A stretch of DNA of 46,000 bases, from positions 243,798 to 289,797 of the forward strand of contig JAQGDQ010000260.1 of assembly GCA_030141605.1 (NCBI GenBank), read 5' to 3'. Each line of letters begins with the position of its first letter. The stretch's first letter is position 1. The stretch comes from Tubiluchus corallicola. Lineage: Eukaryota > Priapulida > Priapulimorpha > Priapulimorphida > Tubiluchidae. The notes under the pieces were generated by a model that was not told where the DNA came from, made no database searches, and saw only the letters and a program-made list of their open reading frames with translations. Position numbers and translations under genes: made by a program. This document shows, in pieces, positions 10,701 through 24,400 of this stretch.

Positions 10701-13700
10701 AAAAGCCTTTCCAGAGCGTCTTGATCTATTTAGTTCATTTTGCTTTTTTTAAGTAAGTTACTATAAGTAACAGTAAGTAAACAATTTATGTTCATTATTA
10801 TTAAATGAAATTTGAGTGGTTTTACGTACTACAATTAATAAATTCAATTAGTTATCGCATCTGTGCTAATAAACTATGTACAGTTTATTATACAGTGATA
10901 CAGAGAATATTGCATATTTCCTGAAATTATACTTTCGATAATTGGCAATCTGGCTAATAATATTATATTTTTATCGTTACTTTTAAAAGACTCATACGAG
11001 AAAGAGTTATGATAAAGTACTACATTAGTACGGACAGAAACAAGCACATACGAGAGGGAGTCACTAGAATCATAGGACCGTAGGATCAGATAGTGCCGTG
11101 TTATTTGCGGCAATTGCAAAACTGTGTCGAGGCACTTATAAACTTGTACCTTCGATACATACAGATGTATATAATATCATAACAAATGGCAGAGAATAAC
11201 GATAATGTGGCTAAAGTAGATTTTGTTCATCTAAACTAGTGTTTCCCAACCTTTTCTAGTACGTGACCCTTTTCAATAGTATCAAACCTACCATGACCTC
11301 ACCTTTATAAGCCTTCTGAAAACGTACTAATTTTTAATATCGCAGATACATTATTTTAAAATTTAAAGATAAATCACAGGAGAGAGCAATAATAAAAATG
11401 TTTATTAATAAATTAAAAAACATGAACAACATTGGATGATGCACATACGATGCACTAGCGGTCCGCGCATGCGTTCGAGCCAGCGCCGAAACTGAAAATT
11501 CAGTCCCGTTCCGGCGAGCTGAATGTGCATACAGTTGGACCCTCCATGACCCCAGAAAAAGGCTCACGACCCATTTGAGTTTCATGACCCGCAGTTTGGG
11601 AAACACTGATCTAAACTATTCATAATCTAAACTTACCTAAGATGTTCACGTAAGAATTGGCGAAGATGTTGCCGTGGATGTTAGAAGCGTTACACTGGTA
11701 AACTCCTGTCATCTCTGGAATGGCGTTCTCGAATATCAACCTTTCACCAAACTGGCCTCGAATTAACTGATATGGATCCGTTTCTATGACGACATAAATG
11801 AAATTACTGGATCTGAACTGAAAGCCTGCAGCCTCAAATTAACTATTGTAATTACGTTGCGCGTTTCGTTTTCACCATGTAATCGAGTTTTCCGAGAACT
11901 GGACACGGTAAACTCTGAACAGGTTCTAATAACAACTGGCTCGAGGAATGCTAAGTTATTTCCAAACTAGGTAATTTATCAAGAGGGAGGTTACTTACTT
12001 TGAATAATACGCAATGATTTATAATTGCATACATGTAAATGCTACTCGTCAGCCTTATCAACTTTGTTAGTAAATGTTTCCAATTGCTTTGAATATATTT
12101 TCTCGTTGATTGTTAATAGTAAAAACATTCTCTTCTTTTGCCCGTTGTTTTTCTCCTTGTATTGTTGTAAGTATACTGTAAATATTGATTGATGTATTTT
12201 TAGACTCCGTATCGCACTTTTTGTATGTACATTGTAATTTATTTATGGCCCTACTTCGTAAAACCTTTTTAGCATGCTTTGCGCTAATTGGATTAGATCG
12301 AGAAAACATGGCCTAGAGGATCTGGAAGATTTCAGCACGCGAAGGGTACCCGTATTGCTGTTTGCCGAGAGGCGATTTTCGACACATTTTGTGATAAGAA
12401 CTTAATATAGATATTTAACATTTTTAACACTATTTTATTTGCTGTTTTACTTTTGTAATTAAAGGAACGTTTCTTAAATTGGTATAATTCGAAACATTTA
12501 GCTTTGCACTTACGCTGTCGTAGTATTATAATATGTAATTATTTTGCTGTTGTTGTTTCAGCTTGATCATTGCTGCAATATTCTAAATAAACCACTTTGA
12601 TTTAGCAAAAACTTCCATAGTTATTTAATGCCAGTAGATACCTGTTCCCGGAAACATTGGTATGCCATCTTTATACCACAAAACAGACACTGGCGGAACA
12701 CCATACACTGGGCATTCCAGCTCGTGGTATGTGAACATGAGTCCGTCGATGTACGGCCTCCATGGACCCACGAAATAAGGTGCAGCTGAAAATATCAATT
12801 TTATTCATTGTACAACTTCGTGATGCCATTATTATTGATGAATTTTTATCTCTCTTCTGTTTAATGTGAATTTACCAAATTACCCCCGCCTAATTAGAGG
12901 TAAATACTGCAATAATGTTACTACATTATTATCCAAAAATAACAATAACAAAATGGTATGTAACTGGGTTACATCTACAATATTATTAGTTTAATGTCCT
13001 CAAACTTGTTTTGGCTAATTTACTGAATTCACGGATTGGAGGTATCCAATTTTGCCCCAATTTGTCGAATTTGTTCAAATTTCCTTGCTTTCTTTGCGTT
13101 TGCTTTTTTCTTTCCTTTGCGTTTCTTTTTCTCTTCTCTTCTCTTCTCTTCTCTTCTCTTCTCTTCTCTTCTCTTCTCTTCTCTTCTCTTCTCTTCTCTT
13201 CTCTTCTCTTCTCTTCTCTTCTCTTCTCTTCTCTTCTCTTCTCCTCTCTTCTCTTTTCTGCTCTCTTCTCTTCTTCTCTTCTCTTCTATTCTCTTCTCTT
13301 CTCGCCTCTTCTCTTCTCTTCTCTTCTCCTCTCCTTTTCTCTCCTCTCTTCTCTTCTCTCCCCCTCTCCTCTCTTTTCTCTTCTCTTCTCTTCTCTCTCT
13401 TCTCGTCTCTTCTCGTCTCGTCTCGTCTCCTCTCCTCTCCTCTCTTCTCTTCTCTCCTCTCCTCTCCTCTCCCTCTCCTCTCCTCTCCTCTCCTCTCCTC
13501 CTCTCCTCTCCTCTCCTCTCCTCTCCCTCTCTCCCTCTCTCCTCTCCTCTCCTCTCCTCTCTCCTTCCCTCTCCCTCCTCTCCTCTCCCTCCTCCTCTCC
13601 TCTCCTCTCCTCCTCTCCTCTCCTCTCCTCTCTCCTCTCCTCTCCTCTCTCCTTCTCTCCTCTCTTCCCTTCCCTTCTCTTCCCTTCTCTTCCCTTCCAT

Positions 13701-16700
13701 TCCCTTCCCCCCTTCCCTCCCTTCCCCTCCCATCCCCTTCCCTCCCCTCCCCTTCAGTTCCCATATATTTTTCTCCCTTTTCTGCCGTTTTTCTTTCTTT
13801 CCTATGGCTTATATACTCCCCGTCTTATCTTTTTTCTTATTTTTATCAGTCTTTTGAAAAAATAAAGCTAAAGAAAACGAATGCGGCCCAACTTACACTC
13901 CACAAAAACGTTGAATGTTTGCACAACACTCCCAGCTCCATTTGATCCTCGGCATTCGTAAATACCCTGATCGTAATACGTAGCATTCTCTATTACTAGT
14001 TCATGCCTGTTGTTCAGTATCATCGCTTTTTTGGGCATCGTTCCATTCACTCTTCTCCAGTTTACTTCAGGCGCTGGTCTGTAAAAATAATTATAGATTC
14101 AGGCACTTTCATGCTTCCATTTTAATATGTCTATGTTGTTAATAACATAAGATAGCAAAACATAACACAGTACAACACGACACCACACAACACGACACCA
14201 CACAACACAACACGACACCACACAACACAAAACAATTCAACACGATGCAACACAATATAACATAAACTTTATTGGCGATTGTCAATTTAAATGTCTGATT
14301 AAATGGTTTTCGTATTTCATGGCTGTCAAACAACTGCTTTTGATACGCCTAACCCAGTTATTTGAACAAGACTAATAAGAAAAACCAAAGGAAAAAGAGG
14401 TTACTTCAGAACTGAAAAGCGGTTAATCAGACTGCCTATTTGTAACACATTTGATTCTAATTACTGATACAACTTTGTAATTAATAAAAAAAGCTTAGCG
14501 AGTTTTCTCGACGTATTCAAGAAGAACCTCTCACGTCCACTTACTTTCCTCCAAAGACACACATAAGATGAATGGCTTCCCCAAAGAGGAACATCATTTC
14601 CGGATCCGGTAAAAATAAAGGCTCTGGAGGCAGCTCAACAATTGGCTTCGAATCTGAAGAAAAGTAAAAAAGTCAAAGTCGCTGCAGGTAATTAACTTTT
14701 AACAAGATTTTTGTGTGCGCTTATTGGGCCTACAACGATTTGCAAAAAAGACACTTGATAACTGGTGATGGCAGCACTGATGCCATTACAGATACCGAAA
14801 TATTTATATGTTATTCACACTCAACTGTAAAATACATGATGATGATGATGATGATTTTGATGAAGACGATGATGATGATGATGATGATTTTGATGACGAC
14901 GACGACGATGATGATGATGATGAAGATAATGACGATGATGACGATAACGATGATGATGATGATGACGAACTTACGTCCCATTAAATTTTGTTAATTCATA
15001 TAAACACTCAGTTACCCTCCTTGCCCATTTGTAAGCTTCACAAACAATTTTTCAAACGTTGAAAATTTACATCATTGCTCGACGCTCATTTCTAACCGTG
15101 ATAAGCAATTTATCAAACTTTAAAAATTTGCAACATTGAGGACCAACTGTCTTGCATGGCGGCAATGAAAAAGTGAATTCTACCAACTTACTTGAATCTA
15201 GTTTGACAGCTTGCACTCCACCCTCGGTGGTGTTCGGCTGAGCAAAAGGACTGAGTGCCAGACAGCCATAAAATCTGTCCGTGTCCTCTCGGCGAACGTC
15301 CGTGAAGTGAAGTTGACCACTGACATCGTGGACAATGTGTTCGTCGAGTTGCACAGCTTGCCAAGCTGAAAATAGATATTTATGACATTCGGTTAGTTAG
15401 TAATTCTACTAGTATAAAATATTAAGATCATGCCTTGATTACAAGGAACAAAGCGGTAAAGGAAATGTAAAACGTTGAACTAGTACCTCAGAGGTTCTTG
15501 GTTCAAGACTGGGTTTAGCCTGGGGTTTTTTATATTTCTTCTCGACTATTTCTGATTCAAATATTTTGTCAACTATGACTTATTTCACTCTCATTTTTAT
15601 AATCTTTATGTAAAATTGCTTAATTACCTACATACTACTGTAGGTTCAAAAAGTGAACACGAGAATGTTAGAATTGGCGTGCAATGGATAAAATCAGAAC
15701 CTTTCTTAGTGACAATAGAATAAGAAATCAGCTTGTCTAATACACTGAACTTATAGCTTGTAGAGGGCCACAATTTACTGCAACACTTGAAAACCTGAAC
15801 GCATTTACTGTGTACGCCACATTTACTGCAACCACACATGAATGCATTTATCGTCTCTTCTCCATTTACTGCAACCACACATGAATGCATTTATCGTCTC
15901 TTCTCCATTTACTGAAACAATAGCTAAATGCATTTGCTGTCTTTGCTGCATTTACTGCAACAATACCTAAATGCATTTACTGCCTTTGCTGCATTTACTG
16001 CAACAATATCTGAATGCATTTACTGTCTCTGCTGCATTCACTGCAACAATATCGAAATGCATTTACTGTTTCTGCTCATTTATTGCAATAATATCTGAAT
16101 CATTTACTGTCTTTGCTGCATTTACTGCAACAATATCTAAATGCATTTACTGTCTCTCGTGCGTTTACTGTAACAATACCTAAATGCATTTACAGTCTCT
16201 CCTGCGTTTACTGCAACAATACCTAAATGCATTTACTGTCTCTTCTGCATTTACTGCAACCACACGTGAATGCATTTATCGTCTCTGCTGCATTTACTGC
16301 AATAATATCTGAATGCATTTACTGTCTTTGCTGCATTTACTGCAACAATACCTAAATGCATTTACTGTCTCTCCTGCGTTTACTGCAACAATACCTAAAT
16401 ACATTTACTGTCTCTGCTGCATTTATTGCAACAATATCCGTCAGTGCATTCATTGTAACTACGAACCTTCTGGCACTATACCGCTGGGTGATATTGGCTG
16501 CGATCTCCACACAATCTGGGGTAAAGGATACGACTCGTTAAGTGATGGACAGCGGAGCGTCAAAGGTTGACCCTCCACTACCATATGCTGTTGTATGTTG
16601 TTTCCTTGTTGTGGATACTGCTGTAGTGCTAAAGAAAATTGGAAACAGTTCGTTATTGTAATTTTAATTAAGCTTTTCATTAAACACTGCGATTCTGAAC

Positions 16701-18376
16701 TGGGTTTACACGAAAAGTAAAAAGCAAAAAAATGGAAAGAAAAAGAGGGGAAAGAGAGAGAAGAAAAACAGAAACCGGTAGAGGTATGAGAAGAGATGAA
16801 AAAAGCAAGAGATAAAGGAGAATTGGTTGGAGAGAAAGTCAGAAAGAAAAAAGAGGAAAGGGGAGGGAAATCAGTAAGAAACAGAAATAGGAGAAGAAAG
16901 AAAGAAGGAAAGAAAGAGAAAGAGACTGAGAGAGAGAAAGAGAGAGACAGAGAGACTGAGAGAGAGAAAGAGAGAGACAGAGAGAAAGAGAGAGAATATT
17001 GTCCCTTACTCGCCATGGTCAGGAATATCCTATGCGAAACTGCTACGCCATATGTATTGTTAGATATACATTGATAAACGCCTTCGTTGTCTTTACTAAG
17101 ATTATCCAAATTTAGATTTCCCTTTTTAACGATTTCCTTAATAAATGTGTCATCTTTGATCCAAGAGTATCTGAAGAAGAAAAACGAATAAAGCTTTCAC
17201 AGCTCCAGTGATTGATGATTATCAAGAAAAGGTCGAAACTTAAGTGTACCACACAACGCATTTGTGTACATTTCACAAAGCCTCGCAGCCCGTAACCGTT
17301 TTAACAGCCAGCTAGAACCTTACCTAGTTCATTTTTTATTGTTCCCAAGCAAGACCCTCCTAGTAAATAGCTCTAAGTAAAGTTCAACTTAAACAACTGA
17401 AATTATTGAACTAATGCGGCAGACGGCCTTGCTTTACCCACAGTCACGTATCGGTCGTAGTTAAGACGCGTTGCTGTGGTACACTTGACCTTTAACCTAC
17501 AGCAAATGCACGTGCACACAACGACACTGTGAAAAGGCTTATTGATTGCAGATTAAATTAAAGAAATTGTGAACACAAAATACACGAAGCAAAGAAAAAG
17601 TGGTCAAGGAAAAGGAAGAAGATAGCAAACGCTCCATTTCTCCCCCAAATAAAAGTGGATAAAAAGGAACTTACGTTGGGTTTGGATTTCCCACTGCAGC
17701 ACATTCCAGAGTTACCGTAGCTCCAGGCGTAAAGACAATCTCTGGATGAGGTACAGCTGTAAAGAGTGGAGGTGTTCCAACGCCATCTAGAAAACAAATT
17801 ACAGAAATAAATTCACATTGCACACTATTAAGAATTAACGGTGATTACAATTTACTGTCGAAGTAGTGTAGCAAATTTGTTGACAAAAACACAAGAAGAG
17901 CACCAAAAAAGCAACGGGTTCCATACGCTGCAACCCAAAGGGGGTGGCAGCTAGAAATAGAGCGTGTGTGACGTTTTGCCATTTCATGAGTTTAAGTAGG
18001 CGCAGGTCTATTATAAAAAATGTTTTTGGGTGCTTTTTACTTTTTCTGTTTTTATCTATACCTAGTACTCATAATGTTGTACAATTCACAATTATTATTA
18101 ATCGTACGTTGCAATTAACTCATTAACTACTAATAATCGCAATTTGTCTTAATTGGACTAATGTAATTCGTACGTTGTGTAAACTGTGTTACCCCGAAAT
18201 TCATAATTCCTTGTGAAATTATCAGTTAAGATTATATTAGCCAAATTACTTTATTCAAAATTAAATTGTAGTGAAACGTCGTGCCTTTTCTGATTGTGAG
18301 TTCATTATTATATTATTATTGTTGTGGTGGTGGTGGTGGTCGCCGTCGTCATCGTCGGCATCATCATCATCATCAA

Positions 18377-18437
<61 letters not shown>

Positions 18438-21400
18438 TCGTTTTAATCCGTAATTTATAATGTTTACTGTATTGTACTGTTTAGATATTCCCTAAAAAGC
18501 AGCTCAGTCTTGTTTTTGCGTTTCTGTAAGTAGACGGCCATCGCTCAAAGTATTGCCAAAGCTATTATGAGTGTGATGCTTCTGTTTATGTTGATGCTTG
18601 TAGAAAGACCAGGATTCAATTCACTTCACTCTCTTTCTTACTTCCTTTTCTATTTGAAACTATGAGAACAAATCCAGGAAATAAAGTCACAGGTAAAGAA
18701 GTCACATTAAATCAGTCACAGGAAAAAAGTCACAGGAAAAGAAGAAATAACCCTAACCCTAACTCTAACTTCCTTCTCTATTTGAAAATACCTGAATAAA
18801 CCCAGCTTATAAAGTCACAGGTAAAAATATAACCCTAACCTCAAACTCTAACCCCAATCCTGGCTTTAACTCTGACTTGAATATTTTTGCCTGATTACCT
18901 GACTTTCTTTCATAGCCGAAATTGTGACTTTTTTAGCCACCGTAAATTAATTGTGACAGTTTTGCTGTGATTTTTTTCCTAGCTAAAATTGTGACTTTTT
19001 TCTGTTACTTTTTCCCCCTGTGACTTTTATTACCAGGTACCATTTGAACAAACCAAACCACGCAGTTCTTAACCCACTTCAAGAATTAATTTCTTTGTGC
19101 CTAGAATTGTTAGCCAAAACGAGAATTCTAGTCACACGAAACAAATCCGACATTATGAAAATTCGGCTCACGCCAGTCAAATTAAAATCACAAAGGTTGC
19201 TTCGAATCAGCAACAAATTACAACATGCTAGGAGTCAGTCACTTTTCTCTGCTGCAGTGGTTGCTTTAAACTGATAAAAGCAGTTATTAAGACAACAATA
19301 GACACGTCATGCCCTACTTGTATGTAATTCAGATGCTCGAATAACATTTTAAATAATTATGATAATTAAACCCAGTGCGTTCAGACTGCGTTACGCATTA
19401 ATTGACAATGTCTTGCGTTTTTTGATGCAAAAATATACAATGCTTATTAAACAGGTCAGGTCTGGGCAAAGGGATTGAACTCTTGGTATTTTAGAGTGAT
19501 CAGTAACAGTAATTTGTACAACAAGAAATATTCTTTTCAATGCAACGTTTATTGCAGCAAAATGGTAAATAAAGCGCAGTAACTCGAATTTGCAAGTGAG
19601 AAAGAATTTGGCTAAGATTCTGAACGTGGTCATAGGGTAAACATCTTAATATATAGTTTTGCAAAAAAAACAAACTCGCGAGATTAATGTTATTGCGTCA
19701 AATTCAAGTTATGATCGAAGCAGATCTGCCAAGAGAAACGTAAGATTAAAATTCAAAGTAGTTTAGGATTTAAACTAAGTCTGATCCGATGCAATGCTCA
19801 GGCGAAATATGATGGTCAATGAAAAAATGCTGCTCATTGGGTAAACATCACTTTTGACATAAAATAACGTAGACCACCCACATATTTTACACATTTAACA
19901 GTATAAAACTTTATGTTAGACGTATTTATTTAAAACCAACTTTATGTGCCCTTTATATAGTGTTACAAAAAGACGCCACTTGTCTAATTGTCTGGGAAAC
20001 TGTAACATTTCTCGAGGCTGTTTATGTGATTCAAATGTTTAAATCTAACAAGATCGTATTTAGCTGTGACATTTATTAGCACAAGAGACTGTGTCTTAGT
20101 TAAATTAATAAGTCTTGAGATTTGTCCATCTTCATGAACTTGATGATAATTGACAGCAAAGTGCGCACAAAGAGATTGTATTCTAATGGTACAGTTGTTT
20201 ATCTGAATAATGATAATAATGGTGACCTACATCATCATCATTTAACGTGGTAATTGTGCTACAAAGTCGCAACACAATAATTCAAATAATGCAACACGCC
20301 AACGCCATTTATTCTATTTTTCTCAAGCAGGGCAAACAGAAAGTTAATAACACCGACGGGAGTACAATAACAACGCAAAAACGGCAGTCGATCATGGTAC
20401 CTTACAGATTTCTTACAGATGAGAATTAGTGGTAGACAGTAGGGGTGAGCATTGAACGTTCGAGTTCGAACGAGTTTTTGTTAGTTCTAACTCGCTTCGA
20501 ACATAAAACTATAGATTCGAATAATTCAGCATTTCCATCACACCTGTTCTTTAAAATTAAAACGACTGAAACATCATACAATTAGCATAAGCTGTGATTT
20601 CTGTGCACAGTTTTAAGCAGATTATTAGTCGTTTTATTGCAGAACAAAATCAAGTGATATGCATGATCTTTGTAAGACTAATTGTTACTAGTGGTTCGAA
20701 AACTTGTTCGAAAATCTTTTAATCTCCGTTCGAATTCGAAACACTGAAGTTCGGTTCGATTCGAATTCGAGAGTCACAAATTCGGTTCGATTCGAATCCG
20801 CTTTCTGGTAGAAAATGTTCACTCCTAGTAGACAGAAGTTATCATGGCATACAGTGTTTACGATTTTAACAGCAAGCGTTGAAAGACAAAACTCTGTAAC
20901 AGTGTTACAATAGTGACAAGACAATGACAATGGCGACATCATGGTAGCCATTCCGTGTTCGTCCGTCACCGTTTATCCAGCTCAACTACTAGCCCCCAAC
21001 CACTACGTTTTAATCATCTAGTAATTTTTTCTAGTTCAAATGTTGTTTCTGTTGCTCTGCACGTTATTTAGAATGGGCGAACTTTTATAAGCAAGTCACA
21101 GGCGTACGAGCCAAGGGGGCTGCAGCCCCACCCCCGGTTTCTGGCAAACACATTTTTTGCGAACAATCACGACATTTTTCCGGCTTAGGCCAAATGATGA
21201 AAAATATAAAATAATTATTTTTATAAAGGGAAATCTTGAAATTTCTCCAGGCCGCCAAATGAAGTGCCCGAAATCCGTGCATTTTTTTATCATAGGGTGG
21301 GGTGAGACAATTCCTGATTCAAAGTTGACCCTGAATTTTTCGGGCAAAATTCGTTCAGCTTCCTTGGAAAAATCGGCCCGTACACCTATGAAGCAAGGAG

Positions 21401-24400
21401 TTGGGCTGAAGTTAAATTGGCTACGTATATATTTTCAGCGTGAAAGTATTTTGTATGCTATTGAGACTAATAACTCTGCGAAAAATCACCTTTAACATCT
21501 ATTGTGGATTTGTGGAACTAATGAATTTATTACGAATTAGACAAATTGAACTAGTATACGCAGGGGAAAAACTAGTGCCGAACGAGCTAAAAACAATAAA
21601 TATAAAAACATAAAAGACACGATCTGTACAGAGTGATGCACCAATGGATTTAGAATGTTGAGAATTAAAAGTTCATATTTACCTACAGAGCTCAGCTTTA
21701 ATGATATTGCTTCCTGTTCTTACAAGATTTTAAGAGACGCATGGTATTCAGCACTACAAAGCTAGAAACGTATACATGGTTTCTTATTGTTATAACAATG
21801 GACAAGAAGTATGTACAATTAAGCAGATACCACTGATTGATCCAGTACAGAACGACAGAGTCAAGTACAAGACACTTGGTCTGTCTATAAGATTGCTCAA
21901 GTTTATAATCTTGACTAAACCCATTGCAAACACAAAACGTTTATTTCTGTTGACAGAAGAGATGATGTAGACCCAGATTTCGAATTCTTGACTCTTGACT
22001 TTTCATCAATGGCGTGATAGGTCGGATTTTGCATCAAACACGCTGTAATGAAGAAACTAGTTTTGCTTGATAGTGCAGTTGCTGAAATCATCTGTGTCAA
22101 AAGTGCAAATAATAGAACAAATAACATAATGGCAGTTATAACTGTTAGATGAAAGAAGGTTTATTTGTCTTTGATTTATCCGACGTCTGCTGGAAAATTT
22201 CAAGAAATCTTGTGAATAATTTTCTCTGAAAACTTTATACTTTTGACACGTTTACCGTCATAAGTATGCTTATAGATAACTTATAGATAGTCACTTTAAT
22301 AGCTTTTGATGAAACGCGTGACACTTTCAACACCAACTTACATGTATTTGTTTTTTAAAACTGTTCAATGCAGCTAACTGTTCAATCAGAGAAACTGTCA
22401 TGTTCTGTAATGATGTATCATAGGTTCTATTCACCGTATGTTTCTTTTTTGTTGTATTGTTGTAGCCTTGTAAATGCAATAAATTTATATAAATTCATTA
22501 TCACATTATAAGAAATCTTTTTCCCAGGCGCGTTTAGTCACAAGGAAATCAATTTTAAAGTTTTACCTCTAAATTATAGGTAATAAATGTGTAAAATTTG
22601 CTCACACAAACCAGAATAATGGCGTCTAAACTCTAAAGATTCTAAAAAATAAAAAGGCGTTATTTAGTTGTCACGATAAACGCTAATAATTACTGTAATT
22701 AGAACGACTATTACAGTTTCAGATACCATTACAGATAACTTGGTCGAAAATGCACACCCCGTTAAGACAAATGTGACAGCATTTTGCGTAACAAGGTAGT
22801 TAGTGTCAATTAAGGACCTGGTGGAACATGAGAAGGTTCTGAACTTCAGATCATTAACGCTGGTGTCAGTCTTTTTTCTAAGCAATTAACTTACTAAAGA
22901 GCTCTTCAGCTGTGCATCAGTTCTGTCCTCAGGTTTTGAAATTGAGAATTCACTGGAGCAGATAGATTTTTAGGCAACTGAACTCTTCCAGCATGTGCCC
23001 CATTTCCGTAGGCGTCTATTAGTATTCTAACGGGTCCTTTGTCTTTTCCTTTGGTCGTTAAGACAAGTTACTCTATATACAGTAAAATATCTTACAGCAC
23101 GGCTTATTTCTTGCTTCCATAACCTTTAAGTTTAAATGAAAATTTCCTTCTGGTTTGGGTTGAATTTGAATTTTCATCAGTTTCTCATTTTTTAAGCAAC
23201 AACACAATTTGTTAACTATTAAATTTGGTAGGTGAACAGGGCCGGATTGAGGCCACTAGGTTAATGAAATTATGGGGCTCCCAGACGGAAATTGGAGCCA
23301 CCCTCTAATTTGCTTGCGCTCGTCTCGATACTTTTGATATGTTTTAGCATTTATTTGCATTGCTAGAGGTCCCACATTTCAAGTAAAGGGGCTCAAAGAG
23401 GGGCCCTTATCTCAAACAAAGGGCCGAAAACAAGAGCCCTTAGTCTCAAATAAAAGGGCTTACACAGGCATCCTTTAAGTCAAACGAGGAGCCACTTTAA
23501 AATCGGATTTTTAGACTTCTTGGTCTCCTTTTTAATGCTAAAGTTCCTGGCCTCTAATTTTATTTTAAGTTATATGAATTATTCAGCAGTGCAAAGTATG
23601 CCCCCCAAGCTTGAGGAACCCAAGGCTTATAGTAGCCTATAGGGTAATCCAGCCCTGTAGGAGTGGTAGATTACTAATCGATGCGTTTTTACTGCCTACT
23701 GACGGAAACTTAATTTGAATTTTTTAATCGTTAGACTGACAGTGAAAATTTATTATTCCACAGGAGCTACTGTCTACACTATACTTGTAAAGTATTTAGT
23801 AGTCCCTTGATTCACCCGAATGAATTGAACTTGGGGACTTTTCAGATGTTCTTGTAAAGTTACCAAGAATTGAAATCAACTTTTCTCGCTCACTTCTTCA
23901 GGAGTTGTTTGAGGGCGACGACCGCTACTCGTGACTCCAGAACTAAGAGAACTTTTCAGTACAAAAGGCAGTGCCGTGTTTTTTTATGCAAACCAATGTT
24001 TTCCATACAGAGCTACCCAAACAATGCCAGTGTTCACTTAGGGCAATAGGTTACAGGGAAAGGCAAAAATATGAACACAGAAAAAATAAAAACTTTTGTA
24101 ACTATTGTACTAGTGATAGTTTACCGATTAACATTGTTAGGTCAGTGAGGTTGAAATTGTTCCAGTAAAGAATTCCACAGATAAGAAGCTCGAGGAATAA
24201 GCTGCCGCTCTGCGTAGATCCAGGAATGTTGTACTGTGATCAACAGTTGTTTTAAGTATTTACATAATTCTATTAATTACTGTCAGTCGTCACATTGACA
24301 TTATTGGAATACTGGACCAAGTCCTAATAGACCATTCATCCTTGCTCATGCCAAAGATTTAGCTGGTGTCCAGCATTGGGTCAATGGCATATAAACGTGA

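Noticed and set aside
11334-11606. 90-codon minus-strand open frame
   Set aside because: It lies within the hAT-like MITE and starts in its terminal repeat; no motif.
13011-13945. Several open frames over 200 codons on both strands
   Set aside because: They are translations of the polypyrimidine array, which contains no stop codons in any frame; pure Ser/Leu/Phe or Arg/Glu low complexity.
15795-16466. CRISPR-like array of direct repeats
   Set aside because: Units are contiguous 43-bp tandem copies with no unique spacers, in an animal intron.
15971-16570. Plus-strand frames with repeated HLLSLLHLLQQYLNAFT units
   Set aside because: They arise from the 43-bp minisatellite; the real coding sequence here is on the minus strand.
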